A DNA stretch of 5,777 nucleotides from Saprospiraceae bacterium (GTDB lineage: Bacteria > Bacteroidota > Bacteroidia > Chitinophagales > Saprospiraceae). Both the position numbers and the translations under genes were made by a program. Below are positions 5,519-5,777 of the stretch, one piece after another. How positions within the stretch are numbered: position 1 is the first letter of the stretch; the number at the start of each line of letters is the position of its first letter. Location: positions 1 through 5,777 of the forward strand of contig JADZFP010000279.1 of the NCBI GenBank assembly GCA_020849825.1. The letters are read 5' to 3'. Below the pieces are notes generated by a model. The model was not told the DNA's origin, did not search any database, and was given only the letters and a program-made list of their open reading frames with translations.

Positions 5519-5777
5519 ATGTTGTCGCCTTTTCCCGGAATGGACCCCTGGCTCGAAGGGCACGTTTGGCCCGATGTGCACCACGATTTAGCCACCCGGA
5601 TCAAAGACCAACTCGTGCCACAGGTTATTCCTAAATACATGGTACGTATCGAAACGTATACGGTGGAGGACACCCACCCCGACGAGGACGTTGGTATTCT
5701 CTATCCTGATGTGGAGATATTGCGGCGAAGGATGGATATTGTTTCCGAACCCGCCGTCGACTACGGGCTCATAACCC
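5519..5777 (+). CDS. DUF4058-family protein, N-terminal part (cut by window end)
   Basis: The open frame begins at the ATG at 5519 and runs off the window after 86 complete codons without a stop. The N-terminus, MLSPFPGMDPWLEGHVWPDV, carries the PFPGMDPxLE signature of the DUF4058 family, followed by the family-like HHDLATRIKDQLVPQVIPKYMVRIETYTVE segment (starting at residue 21) and a PDVEI string. Family members are roughly 250 residues, so about a third is visible. They have no established function and occur in many bacteria, notably cyanobacteria, planctomycetes and Bacteroidota. There is no signal peptide. The start is supported by the signature beginning at once and by the -7 box 17 bases upstream. 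It is divergent from susC and shares its control region, but no functional link is implied by the sequence. Confidence 0.88.
   Translation, partial: MLSPFPGMDPWLEGHVWPDVHHDLATRIKDQLVPQVIPKYMVRIETYTVEDTHPDEDVGILYPDVEILRRRMDIVSEPAVDYGLIT

Noticed and set aside
4786..5634. 282-residue open frame on the plus strand covering the start of susC and the DUF4058 start
   Set aside because: It is antisense to the SusC signal peptide and plug and out of frame with the clear DUF4058 N-terminus; no family motif is visible.

Overview
The window looks like chromosomal DNA from a free-living member of the Bacteroidota, possibly of the Saprospiria/Cytophagia/Chitinophagia type (the class is a guess). The evidence is a SusC/SusD nutrient-uptake pair, AT-rich gene starts with no Shine-Dalgarno sequence, and two copies of the Bacteroidota-type -7 box TAnnTTTG. 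GC content is high in the susC/susD genes and visibly lower in the small genes between them.

Layout from left to right. Positions 1-145 are non-coding and hold two copies of a short GC-rich hairpin and a G-rich tract, just past the stop codon of susD. Positions 146-1606 (minus) encode a complete SusD/RagB-type surface lipoprotein. Positions 1607-1684 are a short AT-rich divergent promoter region. Positions 1685-2373 (plus) carry two tightly coupled small genes: an uncharacterised 98-residue basic protein and a 131-residue single-domain retropepsin-like aspartic protease with a DTGAS active site. Their reading frames overlap in an ATGA. Positions 2370-5357 (minus) encode a complete 995-residue SusC/RagA-type TonB-dependent transporter. 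Positions 5358-5518 are a divergent regulatory region with repeated TGCA-centred motifs. From 5519 to the window end, on the plus strand, is the N-terminal part of a DUF4058-family protein.

How the genes work together: SusC (outer-membrane barrel and plug) and SusD (surface lipoprotein lid) normally form one complex that captures a glycan, peptide or other oligomer and imports it using TonB energy. Their genes are normally adjacent and co-transcribed, susC then susD. Here the order is kept, but a two-gene module of opposite orientation and lower GC sits between them. It ends so close to susC that the two stop codons share bases. This makes the pair either a split operon with an antisense module inside it (a 'noncontiguous operon' layout) or two separately transcribed genes. 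No glycoside hydrolase, protease of the uptake pathway, sigma/anti-sigma pair or hybrid sensor is in view, so the imported substrate cannot be named.

The most interesting candidate for an undescribed system is the pair at 1685-2373: a small basic protein of unknown function translationally coupled to a cytoplasmic retropepsin-like protease, apparently inserted as a cassette.
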